Positions 47,334 through 57,190 of a stretch of DNA of 64,000 bases are shown here, in pieces. Both the position numbers and the translations under genes were made by a program. The stretch's first letter is position 1; every line of letters starts with the position of its first letter. The DNA comes from Thiomicrorhabdus sp. Lineage in GTDB: Bacteria > Pseudomonadota > Gammaproteobacteria > Thiomicrospirales > Thiomicrospiraceae. The stretch lies in the NCBI RefSeq assembly GCF_963662555.1, contig NZ_OY759719.1, positions 1 to 64,000 of the forward strand. Reading direction: 5' to 3'. Under the pieces are notes generated by a model. It was not told the DNA's origin. It searched no databases and worked only from the letters and a program-made list of their open reading frames with translations.

Positions 47334-48578
47334 TTAACTAAACTGGTTAATAAATTGGGTAATCTGCTGCAGTCGAACCTGTTCAATTGCCTCAGCAATC
47401 TCAGCACCTTTAACACCAGTGGCAAGGATTTCTTGATTATTGACTTGATTGGCAGCTTTTAAAACCTCTAACCAAAACGGTTTTTGTGGGTACTCCACTT
47501 GCTCAAAACCTAATCGCCCTTTGGCATCCGCTTCACAACCCAATAAAATCAATTCAAACTGCTTAACATCTTTTAAAGCACCACACTGTTTTAATACTTT
47601 TAAATAGGTTTTAGGTTTTAAATGCGGCTTGCCCTCAGAAGTTAACCCTTGATGAATAAGCCCATGAAATTCAGTCACTTTCTCTGCCATAATTTGGGTT
47701 TTCTTTGGTAAACGATAACGCTTTGCAAGAGTGGCAACCAAAGGCACACCCGCGGCTTCATGACCATGATGTTTAGGCCATAACTCTTTAGGAGTTAACC
47801 CTTTACCCAAATCATGAACCAGAGCCGCAAAACGTACATTTTCGTCATTGGTTAACTGGGCTGCGGCATCCAACACCATCATGGTATGTATCCAAACATC
47901 ACCTTCCGGGTGATGTTTTTCAGGTTGAGTTACATCATGCAACGCATAAAGTTCAGGAAACAGCTCTTCAACAGCACCAACCTGATCTAATACTTCAAAA
48001 AACACGCTCGGTTTTTCTGTATTCAGGGCTTTAGTAACCTCTTGCCAAACTCGCTCTGGCGTTAAATCAGCCAACTCGCCAGATGCATTCATTTGCGTCA
48101 TCAGCTGTTTGGTTTCTTCTGCTAATGTAAATCCATAAGGGGCAAGTTTAGCCGCAAAACGAGCAACCCTTAATACTCGCAAAGGGTCTTCAGCAAAGGC
48201 GTCAGAAACATGGCGTAATATTCTGTTTTTTAAATCCTCCAGGCCACCATAAGGGTCAATGATATTGCCTTCGTCATCTTGTGCCATCGCATTTATGGTT
48301 AAATCTCGACGAATTAAATCGTCTTGCAAAGTCACGCTTGGATCAGAAAAAACCTCAAAGCCATGATAACCAACCCCCACTTTACGTTCGGTTCTGGCTA
48401 ATGCATACTCTTCTTTAGTTTGTGGGTGTAAAAACACAGGAAAGTCTTTACCCACTTGCTGAAAACCTTGGGCAAGCATCTCTTGTGGTGTTGCACCAAC
48501 CACCACCCAATCATGATCATAGGCTTTACCACCAAGTAAGGCATCTCTTACTGCTCCACCTACCAAATATATTTTCAT
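47334..48578 (-). CDS. cca: Multifunctional CCA tRNA nucleotidyltransferase
   Basis: Adds or repairs the 3'-CCA end of tRNA. It has the [15 protein letters not shown] start, the catalytic DHDWVVVG (paired Asp), and [12 protein letters not shown] and [16 protein letters not shown] in the class II head domain. The HD-phosphohydrolase motif [11 protein letters not shown] near residue 260 makes it the longer, multifunctional type with added phosphatase/phosphodiesterase activity. The length of 414 agrees. A terminator stands between this gene and the one upstream, so it has its own promoter. Confidence 0.95.
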   Translation of the reverse strand: MKIYLVGGAVRDALLGGKAYDHDWVVVGATPQEMLAQGFQQVGKDFPVFLHPQTKEEYALARTERKVGVGYHGFEVFSDPSVTLQDDLIRRDLTINAMAQDDEGNIIDPYGGLEDLKNRILRHVSDAFAEDPLRVLRVARFAAKLAPYGFTLAEETKQLMTQMNASGELADLTPERVWQEVTKALNTEKPSVFFEVLDQVGAVEELFPELYALHDVTQPEKHHPEGDVWIHTMMVLDAAAQLTNDENVRFAALVHDLGKGLTPKELWPKHHGHEAAGVPLVATLAKRYRLPKKTQIMAEKVTEFHGLIHQGLTSEGKPHLKPKTYLKVLKQCGALKDVKQFELILLGCEADAKGRLGFEQVEYPQKPFWLEVLKAANQVNNQEILATGVKGAEIAEAIEQVRLQQITQFINQFS

Positions 48579-48732
48579 CTACCCATAACCCGCTTTTTTT
48601 CAAAACCTACTTATATATTTAGTTATATCTAGGTTGTTTTAATAATCCATTAATAGTGCATTAACTTCATGAAATAAGGTAATCAAAATCCCAAAACCAA
48701 ACTTATATTGGTTTGAGTGATAATTTAGACAA

Positions 48733-48758
48733 AAAAGCCGTCTAAATGACGGCTTTTA
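48733..48758 (-). terminator. Terminator after the NAD-binding epimerase-like gene
   Basis: AAAAGCCGTC-TAAAT-GACGGCTTTT, with an A-run before it (T-run on the minus strand). Confidence 0.9.
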
Positions 48759-48791
48759 AATCATATTTTCTTGTAAAACTTCAACGAACAA

Positions 48792-49763
48792 CTAAACAAG
48801 TTCTCGTTGATTCCTACCCGCTTCTTTACGATAAAAATTATAACGTTCGCGAATATCGTGCGGAGCAGCGTAAGTTGAAATAGACCACTCTAAACTACTT
48901 GGTACAAAACCAAATTGTGTAGCAAAGTCATTATCAGTCGTCATATCTTTAGCAAGCATAAACAACTGCGATTTTGAAACCGACGCGATTGGTGCAAAAG
49001 CACCGAAGAAAGTCATGATTTTTGCATTTAACTTACACATTGGAAAAACAATGGCGTCTTTTTGCATTAACTCTGCAACAAGCTCACCAAGCTCTTTCAT
49101 AGTTAAACGCTCTTCACCGGCCATCTCTATCTTTTTATCATATGTCGCTGAATTCTTAATGCTAGAGACCATTGCTTGTGCAAAATCTTTTACCCACAGT
49201 GGCTGAACAACTGTGCCTGACTGTGCCACCATTAACAAATCCATACGGTTCAATTGGTTAACAAAACGTGTGGTTGTGTCATCACCTTGACCAATTAATA
49301 GACTTGGCTTAAAAATCGTTACTTTGGCATTAGCCACATTGTGCATTAAGTTATCTACTTCACCTAACTCGCCTAACCATTGAAAATTTGGAGCATCAGT
49401 ATTGGCCCCAATTTGCGATAAACTCAGTACACGCTTTACACCCGCCGTTTCTGTAACAGATTTAATCTTCTGATTAATAGGCGTTAAGTCTTTCTGCTCA
49501 ACCATTTCAGTGCCAGTAGTTCGGTCAGTTGTTAAATTAACAACAATACTTGCCCCTTCTACTGAAGCTTTTAATTGTTCTGCGTTATCAAAACTTTCTA
49601 AGGTGTGCAAAGTGGTATTAGGATAAAGCAAAAACTCTCTAAATCTTTCAGGACGTCTTACAACAACTTTAACTTCATAACCGGCTTTTGACAGTTCGTT
49701 TACAACAGCTCTTCCTACAAAACCTGTTCCACCAAATACACTGACTTTATTTCCTAGTAACAT
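48792..49763 (-). CDS. Complex I NDUFA9-like / NAD(P)-binding epimerase-family protein
   Basis: An extended short-chain dehydrogenase of 323 residues. The Rossmann motif is VFGGTGFVGRAVVNEL near residue 9, then RRPERF (NADP-type Arg) and a long C-terminal part with ATYDKKIEMAGEERLTMKELGEL. It has the look of the atypical SDR group linked to quinone or complex I assembly (NDUFA9-like), and the usual catalytic YxxxK is absent, so a catalytic function is uncertain. It is divergent from ycgL and ends at a clear terminator. Confidence 0.8.
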   Translation of the reverse strand: MLLGNKVSVFGGTGFVGRAVVNELSKAGYEVKVVVRRPERFREFLLYPNTTLHTLESFDNAEQLKASVEGASIVVNLTTDRTTGTEMVEQKDLTPINQKIKSVTETAGVKRVLSLSQIGANTDAPNFQWLGELGEVDNLMHNVANAKVTIFKPSLLIGQGDDTTTRFVNQLNRMDLLMVAQSGTVVQPLWVKDFAQAMVSSIKNSATYDKKIEMAGEERLTMKELGELVAELMQKDAIVFPMCKLNAKIMTFFGAFAPIASVSKSQLFMLAKDMTTDNDFATQFGFVPSSLEWSISTYAAPHDIRERYNFYRKEAGRNQRELV

Positions 49764-49892
49764 GCTTTATCCAATTTTTTTAACAAAACCGAGTAAGAAT
49801 AAGTAAATGCTGATGCAAGGTCAAGTTTTTATCTCAGATTCACCCTGACTATTTTGATACAATACGCTCAAAATTTAACAAAGGATTGACCC

Positions 49893-50189
49893 ATGTCAGT
49901 AATGAACATTTCTGCTTACAGAAGCCCAAAAAAAGCTGAGCTATATCTGTTTGTACCCCAAGAAAACGGTTTGCAAGAACTCCCAAATGAACTGCTTGTT
50001 ATGTTTGGTGAACCTGAGCATATTATTGATTTTGAATTATCGCCTGAAAAAAAATTAGCTAGAGAAGATTCTGCTACGGTACTGCAATCAATTAAAAGCA
50101 AAGGCTACTTCATGCAAATGCCGCCGAATGAAATTGAAAAGTTTGGTGATATGGCTCCGCCACCAGAGCGTTTGGATAATATCTGTTAA
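49893..50189 (+). CDS. ycgL: YcgL domain-containing protein
   Basis: 98 residues with the YcgL pattern: ISAYRSPKKAELYLFVP at the N-terminus, FGEPEHIIDFELSPEKKLARED in the middle and GYFMQMPP at the end. The family is small, soluble and of unknown role in gammaproteobacteria. A strong AAAGGA lies before the start at 49893. The neighbours give no hint of function. Confidence 0.88.
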   Translation: MSVMNISAYRSPKKAELYLFVPQENGLQELPNELLVMFGEPEHIIDFELSPEKKLAREDSATVLQSIKSKGYFMQMPPNEIEKFGDMAPPPERLDNIC

Positions 50190-50345
50190 TAAAAAGTCTC
50201 ATATTCCAAATATAAGTGATTATTAATAGCCACAAATCAAAAAACCAAATAACCAATTAAATCACTCAGGCATTTACAAACGCTTTAATGTGAATACAAT
50301 AGAGTTTTAGTTTTAAATTCAACACACATTTACAAGGAAATCACC

Positions 50346-50957
50346 ATGGCTTTTACTCTTCCAGATCTACCTTATGATTACGACGCTTTAGAAGTATCTA
50401 TTGATGCTCGCACTATGGAAATTCACCATACCAAACACCACAATACTTACATTACTAATCTGAACAATGCCATTGCAGATACTGAATTAGCAGACATGTC
50501 TTTAGAAGATATGATGGCTAAAGCGGGAACTTTACCGCCAGCAATTCGTAATAACGGTGGTGGACACTGGAACCATTCATTCTTTTGGGATGTTATGTCT
50601 GGTGACAGCATGGGAGCTCCAACTGGTGCTTTAGCTGATGACATTAACGCTACATTTGGTGGCTTTGATGACATGAAAACTCAGTTCAACACTGCGGGTG
50701 CAACTCAATTTGGTTCTGGTTGGGCGTGGTTAACTGTTGCTGCTGATGGTTCATTACAAATTTCTTCTACACCAAACCAAGACAACCCATTAATGGATTG
50801 TGCTAAGGTTCAAGGAACACCTATCTTAGGATTAGATGTTTGGGAACACGCTTATTACCTACGTTACCAAAACCTACGCCCAGCTTATATGCAAGCTTGG
50901 TGGGATGTTGTTAACTGGGATAAAGTGTCAGAACTTTATTCTGCGGCTAAAGCGTAA
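50346..50957 (+). CDS. Superoxide dismutase, Fe/Mn family
   Basis: Detoxifies superoxide in the cytoplasm. Its 203 residues show metal ligands His near 27 ([11 protein letters not shown]), His near 79 ([11 protein letters not shown]), and Asp and His in [12 protein letters not shown] near 165. The Gly in GGGHWNH and the Gln in PNQDNPLM are at positions that usually favour manganese, or a cambialistic enzyme, over iron; I therefore give no symbol. The start has AAGGAAA upstream. A perfect terminator follows. Confidence 0.93.
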   Translation: MAFTLPDLPYDYDALEVSIDARTMEIHHTKHHNTYITNLNNAIADTELADMSLEDMMAKAGTLPPAIRNNGGGHWNHSFFWDVMSGDSMGAPTGALADDINATFGGFDDMKTQFNTAGATQFGSGWAWLTVAADGSLQISSTPNQDNPLMDCAKVQGTPILGLDVWEHAYYLRYQNLRPAYMQAWWDVVNWDKVSELYSAAKA

Positions 50958-51452
50958 TTTTTACTTTTTTCGCAACACATCTCTTTGCTACTCATTTTAT
51001 ATAAACGTGAGTACTTAAACCTCCTCTTTTGAGGAGGTTTTACTTTATATATCACCACTCTATTTAGTTAAAAATCTTAGTTATAAATCACTCTTTTATT
51101 ACTTTATTGCTCAACTTTTAATCATTTAATAGTTTGTTTTTAAATGCTAATTTAAACCTTACCTTAATCTATCTTAATCAATCTAAGCACCCCACCAATC
51201 TAGTTATCTGTAAAACTCTCATACAATCCTATCTAACTTTTAGAAAAACCAAAGCTTAAGAAAAGCTCGATTTTCTCTTTCAATCTTTTATCAAGTTATA
51301 TCGCATCACCACTATTTCTTAAGGCTTTCTACTCTTTATGAATACAGTTTGTGTGTTTCATTTTTTATGAAAAAAGTGTGATAGATTGAGCTTGAGGTTC
51401 ATAAATTATATTTATAGAAACTGATTAAACGCACACAATTTGGAGGTAAGTT
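50958..51452. other. Long AT-rich gap between sod and sqr
   Basis: About 495 bp. It has the sod terminator at 51017-51041 and near the far end a TTTCAT (51356) / ATGAAA (51367) hairpin. Further on a TTGAGC or TTGAGG with a TATATT about 20 bp later may be the sqr promoter. GGAGGTAA lies just before the sqr start. No reading frame, RNA gene or repeat copy was seen in the rest. Confidence 0.5.
51017..51041 (+). terminator. Terminator after sod
   Basis: AAACCTCCTC-TTTT-GAGGAGGTTT followed by T and A/T-rich sequence. Confidence 0.9.
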
Positions 51453-52754
51453 ATGTCAAATACAAACCAACCCCATGTTCTTGTTTTAGGCGGAAACTTT
51501 GCTGGATTAGGCTCTGCTCAAGCGGTTCGTAAACATGCAGGAAACAACGTTAAAATTACGGTAATAGATAAAAAAAATTACCTACTCTATGTTCCCAATA
51601 TCTCAACTGAAATTCTTGAATCAGACAATTTCAATCTAGAAAAATCACTCACCATGGATTTACCATCCACTCTAAAAAAAGACAATATTGACTTTATTCA
51701 AGGTGAAGTAACCAATATCAACCCTGACAATCAAAATGTCAGCTTTGTTCCGAGTGAACGTCCAGGAGCTGAACAGCAAACCCTAACTTATGACTACTTA
51801 GTCGTTGCTGTTGGCTGCGAACTCGCCTATGACGATATTGAAGGTTTTGCCGAATTTGGTGACACCGTATCCGATTTTTATCATGCCAAAAAGCTCCATA
51901 AAAAACTCCGTCAAGATTACAAAGGCGGCAATATTGTTGTTGGCTCTGCATTATTTCAACAGGGTAATGGTGCTTTAGGTTTAGAGCCTTATCCAGGCGG
52001 TTCAATTCCAGATGCCAAAGCCGCATGTGAAGGCCCTCCTGTAGAAGTGTCATTATCACTCGCCACTTGGTTAAATAAAAACAACAAAGGTGGTCCCAAA
52101 AATATCACCATTACCACACCAGGAGAAATGATTGCCGAAGATGCTGGAGAGAAAGTGGTAACTCAACTACTTGAAGCGGCCTCAAGCATGGGATTTAACT
52201 ATATCAATAACACCGGAGACATTGTTAAGCTGACCGAAAAAACCATTGAATTTGCAAACGGCGATGTCATTGATGCAGAAATAAAAATCCTTTTCCCTAA
52301 CTGGAAAGCCCATCAATTTTTACACGATTTAGCCATTTCCGATGATAAAGGTTTTGTGATTACCGATCTTTATATGCGAAACCCCAAATACTCCAATATC
52401 TTTGCCGCTGGTGACTGTGCTGCAGTTACGATGCCCAAACTAGGTGCCATTGGTCACCAAGAATGTGATATTGTTGGCCGTCAAATAGCCAAAGACACTC
52501 AACATATGCAAGCCAGTGAGGCCGACGTATCTTTGCAACCGATTGTTTTTTGTATTGGTGATATGGGAGCAGGCAAAGCTTTTTATATTCATTCCAATTC
52601 TTGGTTTGGTGGTAAAGAGCAAAGCTTAGTTATGGGGCGTGTGCCGCACTTTTTAAAAATGCAGTACAAACACATGTTTATGAACAGTGACGGTAAAGTA
52701 CCGCCTTGGGGCTTAGATGTTGCTGAAATATTAGCCGAAAAAGTGCCTATCTAG
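51453..52754 (+). CDS. sqr: Sulfide:quinone oxidoreductase-like flavoprotein
   Basis: A peripheral membrane FAD enzyme oxidising sulfide and passing electrons to quinone. The N-terminal VLVLGGNFAGLGSAQAV (FAD fold) and GDCAAVTMPKLGAIG (second FAD motif) are clear. Three Cys stand where SQR needs them: Cys 122 (VVAVGCELAYDD), Cys 192 (AACEGPPVEV) and Cys near 367 (IVFCIGDMGAGKAFYI). Length 433. Together with cydAB, which follows, this allows sulfide to be oxidised with oxygen. It differs enough from type I SQR that another SQR type is likely; substrate not shown by sequence. Confidence 0.85.
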   Translation: MSNTNQPHVLVLGGNFAGLGSAQAVRKHAGNNVKITVIDKKNYLLYVPNISTEILESDNFNLEKSLTMDLPSTLKKDNIDFIQGEVTNINPDNQNVSFVPSERPGAEQQTLTYDYLVVAVGCELAYDDIEGFAEFGDTVSDFYHAKKLHKKLRQDYKGGNIVVGSALFQQGNGALGLEPYPGGSIPDAKAACEGPPVEVSLSLATWLNKNNKGGPKNITITTPGEMIAEDAGEKVVTQLLEAASSMGFNYINNTGDIVKLTEKTIEFANGDVIDAEIKILFPNWKAHQFLHDLAISDDKGFVITDLYMRNPKYSNIFAAGDCAAVTMPKLGAIGHQECDIVGRQIAKDTQHMQASEADVSLQPIVFCIGDMGAGKAFYIHSNSWFGGKEQSLVMGRVPHFLKMQYKHMFMNSDGKVPPWGLDVAEILAEKVPI

Positions 52755-52795
52755 GCACTGTATCTAAATAAAATGAATACATTAAATATAAATTT

Positions 52796-52807
52796 ACCAG
52801 GCCTGGT
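52796..52807. repeat. Dispersed palindrome, perfect copy, between sqr and cydA
   Basis: ACCAGGCCTGGT with flanks AATTT / AAATT; symmetric over 20 bp or more. Confidence 0.96.
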
Positions 52808-53035
52808 AAATTAAGAATTGCTTTTTATTCCAAGCTATTTTTAAACATAGTGATAAATATAATCTTAATTTATATTGAATTTTCAAGCTAGGCCATAATT
52901 TTGAAAGCATATCTTAGATTAGATAATATCCACAAAAACAATAACAAAAATTACAACAAATACTTACCTAACTCTCCGAAGCAAGTCTCTTTTAGGGGAG
53001 TTTTTATAAACCGTCAGATATAGAGATAAACGCCA

Positions 53036-54460
53036 ATGGAAACCTTATTTGATCCAACCCTGCTTGCCAGAGTACAGTTTGCCTTTACTATCGCTTTTCA
53101 TATTATTTTTCCTGCATTATCTATTGGTCTTGGTAGTTATTTATTCATTACAGAAGCCCTTTGGTTATGGAAAAAGAACCCCGTCTATATATCTATTTTT
53201 GAATACTGGAAACGCATTTTTGCCATCACTTTTGTATTAGGCACAGTAACGGGCATTACCATGTCATTTCAGTTTGGTACCAACTGGAGTATATTTTCAG
53301 AAAAAACAGGGCCAATTCTAGGGCCTTTAATTGCCTATGAAACACAAACTGCGTTTTTTCTAGAAGCCATATTTTTAGCCATCTTATTACTTGGGCGTGA
53401 TCGCGTTGGCAAATATATTTATCTGTTTGCCACTGCTATGGTCGCCTTTGGTTCTTTGCTCTCAGCCTTTTGGATTTTAAGCACAAATTCTTGGATGCAA
53501 ACCCCTGCTGGCTTTAGCATCAATGATGCAGGGCAATTTATACCTGTTGACTGGCTCGCCATTATCTTTAACCCCTCTATGCCATACCGTTTTGTACATA
53601 TGGTTATTGCCGCTTATTTAGCCACTGGGCTTTTTGTAGGTGGCGTGGCTGCATGGCATTTATTAAAAAACAGCCAAAACCAAGTGGCTCGTAAAATGTT
53701 TTCAATGGCAATGTGGATGGTTATCTTTTTAGCACCAATCCAAATCATTGCAGGTGACCAACAAGGTTTAAATACCGCACAATATCAACCTGCAAAAATT
53801 GCGGCCATTGAAGGCCATTACCAAAGTGAACGTGGAGCACCGCTATATTTATTTGGTTTTCCGGATGATAAAACTCAAACGGTTAAAGATGCCATTGCGA
53901 TTCCAAAACTTGGTTCATTAATCTTAACCCATTCACTCAATGGCAAAGTAGATGGCTTAAATGAATTTGCTCAAGACAAACGCCCTCCTTCAGCAATTAT
54001 TTTTTGGACATTTAGAATCATGGTTGGCTTAGGTTTTTTAATGCTTTTCTTAGGTATTTGGGCATTCATCAAACGTAGAAAAGGAGCTTTATTTACCAGC
54101 CGTAAATTACTTTGGGCCAGCACTCTAATGGCTCCTGCCGGGTTAATCGCCATTCTCGCTGGCTGGGTTACAACAGAAGTTGGTCGCCAACCCTATACCG
54201 TTTATGGCTACCTTCTCACCTCCGATTCCGTCTCTGCAACCCCCGCTCAGTTTGTAGGAGGCTCTTTAACCGCTTATATCATCTCCTACCTGCTCATTCT
54301 GTTATTTGCTGTCTATTTTTTAATAAAACAGCTTAAAAAAATGCCAAATATGCAAGATACATTACAAGATGATTTAATTCAGACTCGCACCAATAGAAGA
54401 AACACTAAAACCCAAAAATCGCACGATAAAAACCAGGAGAATAATCATGGATCTGATTAA
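53036..54460 (+). CDS. cydA: Cytochrome bd-type quinol oxidase subunit I (CIO-like)
   Basis: Oxidises quinol and reduces O2 to water; it lies in the inner membrane with hemes b558, b595 and d. Length 474 with a short Q loop, ending VTTEVGRQPYTVYGYL near residue 380 (in E. coli the loop is longer), so it is the CIO (cyanide-insensitive) type. LARVQFAFTIAFHIIFPAL (heme ligand His), TGITMSFQFGTNW and FLEAIFLAILLLG (Glu-rich proton path) fit the family. It overlaps cydB by 14 bp. The bd oxidase is tolerant of sulfide, which suits the sqr neighbour. Confidence 0.95.
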   Translation: METLFDPTLLARVQFAFTIAFHIIFPALSIGLGSYLFITEALWLWKKNPVYISIFEYWKRIFAITFVLGTVTGITMSFQFGTNWSIFSEKTGPILGPLIAYETQTAFFLEAIFLAILLLGRDRVGKYIYLFATAMVAFGSLLSAFWILSTNSWMQTPAGFSINDAGQFIPVDWLAIIFNPSMPYRFVHMVIAAYLATGLFVGGVAAWHLLKNSQNQVARKMFSMAMWMVIFLAPIQIIAGDQQGLNTAQYQPAKIAAIEGHYQSERGAPLYLFGFPDDKTQTVKDAIAIPKLGSLILTHSLNGKVDGLNEFAQDKRPPSAIIFWTFRIMVGLGFLMLFLGIWAFIKRRKGALFTSRKLLWASTLMAPAGLIAILAGWVTTEVGRQPYTVYGYLLTSDSVSATPAQFVGGSLTAYIISYLLILLFAVYFLIKQLKKMPNMQDTLQDDLIQTRTNRRNTKTQKSHDKNQENNHGSD

Positions 54461-55493
54461 TGCATGGGCAGCCATTCTGATTTTTTCTATCTTTATGTAT
54501 GTGGTTTTAGATGGCTTTGATTTGGGCGTAGGAATTATATTTCCATTCTTTGCAGACTCATCTCAACGGGATGTAATGATTAACAGCATCGCTCCAGTAT
54601 GGGATGGTAACGAAACCTGGTTAATTTTTACTGGCGTATGCTTGTTGGCTATTTTCCCCAAAGCCTATTCCATTTTATTGCCCGCTTTGTATATACCTGT
54701 TATCGCCATGTTATTGGGCTTAGTCTTTAGAGGTGTGGCCTTTGAGTTTAGAGAGGCTGGCGGTGCTTGGAAACTCCGTTGGGATATTCTTTTTCATATT
54801 GGCTCAGTCGTAGTGGCTTTTAGCCAAGGCATAATTTTAGGCAGTGTTATTCAAGGCACCACTATATTTAACGGTCAATTTGCGGGCTATTGGTTAGATT
54901 GGCTAAGCCCTTTTACTTTATTTACAGGACTGGCGGTTGTTATAGGTTATGCGTTAATGGGAGCGAGTTGGTTAGTCATGAAAACCACTGATGGTATGCA
55001 ACAAAAAGCTCGTACAATCAGTGCCTTTGCAATAACAATCACTTTTGTGGCTCTAATTATTATCAGTTTATGGACAACTGACCTTAATCAGTATTATTTT
55101 GATAAATGGTTTAACTGGCCTGGGTATTGGTTTACTTTGCTAATTCCTCTAATGTCTATTATTGCTACAACCTGGTTTATTTACGGGTTATATAAACAAA
55201 GTCAATTTACTCAAAAACAAGCTACAGAAAAACAAGTGACAGCAAAACATCAAAGCACGCCTTTTTTAGCTTCTATTGCTTTATTTGCCTCTGGTTATAT
55301 TGGCGTGTTATACAACTTATATCCTTATATTTTGCCTCCAAACCTTACCTTTAAAGCCGCAGCCGCTCCCGACAGTAGCTTACACTTTTTAATCATTGGT
55401 ACTTTAGTCATGTTACCCATTGTGGTGAGCTACTTCGTTTATAGTCATTATGTATTTAGAGGTAAAGTAAAACCAAAAGAGCTGGATTATTAA
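54447..55493 (+). CDS. cydB: Cytochrome bd-type quinol oxidase subunit II
   Basis: Partner of CydA with about eight TM segments. 348 residues. IAPVWDGNETWLIFTGVCLLA near residue 50 is the family signature, and the N-terminus MDLINAWAAILIFSIFMYVVLDGFDLG is typical (given here in two parts: residues 1-15 and 16-27). It starts within cydA, at an ATG after CAGGAGAATA. No cydX-like small gene follows; a terminator comes 27 bp later. Confidence 0.95.
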   Translation: MDLINAWAAILIFSIFMYVVLDGFDLGVGIIFPFFADSSQRDVMINSIAPVWDGNETWLIFTGVCLLAIFPKAYSILLPALYIPVIAMLLGLVFRGVAFEFREAGGAWKLRWDILFHIGSVVVAFSQGIILGSVIQGTTIFNGQFAGYWLDWLSPFTLFTGLAVVIGYALMGASWLVMKTTDGMQQKARTISAFAITITFVALIIISLWTTDLNQYYFDKWFNWPGYWFTLLIPLMSIIATTWFIYGLYKQSQFTQKQATEKQVTAKHQSTPFLASIALFASGYIGVLYNLYPYILPPNLTFKAAAAPDSSLHFLIIGTLVMLPIVVSYFVYSHYVFRGKVKPKELDY

Positions 55494-55519
55494 CTCACGC
55501 ACTCTTCTATTTCACCTAC

Positions 55520-55548
55520 AAAAAAGCCAGACAATGTCTGGCTTTTTT
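55520..55548. terminator. Bidirectional terminator between cydB and the propeller gene
   Basis: AAAAAAGCCAGAC-AAT-GTCTGGCTTTTTT, with A- and T-runs on both sides; serves both convergent genes. Confidence 0.95.
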
Positions 55549-55570
55549 GCTCAATTAAAAGTCTGAACGT

Positions 55571-56512
55571 TTAATTGTTAACTAGTGATTTAATCCACAC
55601 TTTATTGGTTAAAAATGATGGAATCAATAGGCGTTCACGTTTGCTATCAAAACCTAAATCAGCTGGTGACTCTAATCCTGAAAACAACGTTTTTGGTTCA
55701 GCATTATTTTGCATCTCTTTAATAGCTTGTGCTTTCCAACTAGAAAAAATCACATTGCCATTATTGTCAGTAATCAAACCGTCTAACTTGTTATACGGTA
55801 GCTTTTCACTGCTTAACAACTTACCTTGTAAATCAAAACGATGCACTTGACCACTAGCGATAGTCACCATAATCAATTGACCATCTTTTTCAAGAATACC
55901 GTTTGGACGACCCAAATCTTGCCCCTTAGTTAAAGTAGTAATATCACCTTTAGCTGATACATGGTAAATCGCATCGGTTCCTGCTGGTTTAAACCCTGCA
56001 GCTACACCACTATCGGTTACCCAGACACCCCCTTGTGACGATGGCGTAACCCCATTTAAAAATGAACTGCCTGCAATAGGGAAACTCGCCATTGGCTTTC
56101 CGGTGGTCAAATCAAAAGTGCGAATCGTATCAATATCAGCGACATAAAGCGTATTGCCATCCGCAACCATACCTTTTGGAGCACTTAATTTAACCCCATT
56201 TTTACCACCTGCTATCCATTTTAAATCCAAAACTTTCCCATCTGGACTAAGCTTGGAGATAAAACCATTATTGTCTTTATCAAAAGGGCTTCCATGAATA
56301 TTTGCCACCAAATAAACATCATGTTTAGCGTCATACTCTACCGATTCAGGCGTTTGAAAACCGACATTATCCACTACAATATTTACAGAATTTTTAGCAT
56401 CGGCCGTATTTGCCGCATGAACTACAGAGATAGAAGATAAGCTTACCAGGCCTGTAAAAAACAATCCTAAAGCAACCAACAAACCTTTTTTATTTAAAAC
56501 TTGAACGTCCAT
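55571..56512 (-). CDS. Secreted SMP-30/NHL-like beta-propeller protein
   Basis: A periplasmic protein of 313 residues. The signal peptide (hydrophobic about residues 10-30, cut near VHA-ANT) starts at the ATG at 56512, with GGAGAT upstream; the extended frame at 56569 is not supported. The body repeats short blade-like patterns such as PESVEYDAKHDVYLVANI, APKGMVADGNTLYVADI and RPNGILEKDGQLIMVTI, like SMP-30/gluconolactonase or NHL propellers. The substrate and role are unknown. A near copy of the dispersed palindrome lies in the signal-peptide part. Confidence 0.8.
   Translation of the reverse strand: MDVQVLNKKGLLVALGLFFTGLVSLSSISVVHAANTADAKNSVNIVVDNVGFQTPESVEYDAKHDVYLVANIHGSPFDKDNNGFISKLSPDGKVLDLKWIAGGKNGVKLSAPKGMVADGNTLYVADIDTIRTFDLTTGKPMASFPIAGSSFLNGVTPSSQGGVWVTDSGVAAGFKPAGTDAIYHVSAKGDITTLTKGQDLGRPNGILEKDGQLIMVTIASGQVHRFDLQGKLLSSEKLPYNKLDGLITDNNGNVIFSSWKAQAIKEMQNNAEPKTLFSGLESPADLGFDSKRERLLIPSFLTNKVWIKSLVNN
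56445..56456. repeat. Dispersed palindrome, near copy (ACCAGGCCTGTA)
   Basis: Two mismatches in the right arm; in the signal-peptide coding part of the propeller gene. It is the rightmost copy, just before the island. Confidence 0.65.
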
Positions 56513-56704
56513 AACATCTCCAATTAACCAGACAATATCTACTTTTTTGATATGAGGTATCGCACTCATGAATACTCATTCTAATATTAGCAAATTCGTT
56601 AACAAAAACTAAAATCAAAACCACAAAAAACATACAAATAGAAGATTGCAGCCACAAACGCATTACGGCATACTTTCAGTCACTATAATTTATGAGGAGC
56701 CATC

Positions 56705-57100
56705 ATGGTCAGTTTAACTACTCCAATTTGCAATTTTAACGCACCTGCTATTGATTTTGATTTACTGGGCGTAGATAACCAAAACTGGACACTTGAAAAA
56801 GCGAAAGGCCCAAATGGATTATTAATTATGTTCATTTGCAATCACTGTCCTTACGTTAAAGCAATCCAACAACGCTTGGTTGAAGACACCCGTATTTTAC
56901 GTGATGAATACGGCGTAAATAGTATTGCCATAATGTCTAATGACCCCAATGAATATTCAGAAGACTCTTTTGACAACATGCGAGCTATCTCCGAAAAACT
57001 GGGGTTTCCGTTTCCTTACGTGTTAGATGAAACTCAGCAAGTGGCAAAAGCTTATGGTGCCGTTTGTACTCCAGATTTTTTTGGCACGGTAAACATTTAA
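56705..57100 (+). pseudogene. Peroxiredoxin/thioredoxin-like protein, 3' end cut off by the island
   Basis: The first 126 or so residues match the thioredoxin-fold family of AhpC/TSA type (Prx-like), with FICNHCPYVKAI near residue 45 and AYGAVCTPDFFG near 116. Relatives are normally about 180-190 residues and continue with a stretch of the kind FN..LQYRGRLD. Here the reading changes after PDFFG to GTVNI and stops at 57100, so about 55-60 residues are missing. The recombinase genes of the island begin 90 bp on. The simplest reading is that the island inserted at about 57085-57100 and broke this gene. The promoter end and start (GAGGAG upstream of the ATG) are intact. Confidence 0.8.
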
Positions 57101-57190
57101 ACCATACCCCGCACTACTTTACTTAGAATCATAGACATTAAATTAATCACCTGTTATGCTGTATCCATTCTCAAATAATGGGTTAGAGCT

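Noticed and set aside
55494-55520. cydX-like small gene after cydB
   Set aside because: Only 26 bp separate the cydB stop from the terminator, so there is no space.
57101-57190. tRNA or integron attachment site at the island's left end
   Set aside because: No tRNA fold or attC-like hairpin is seen in these 90 bp.
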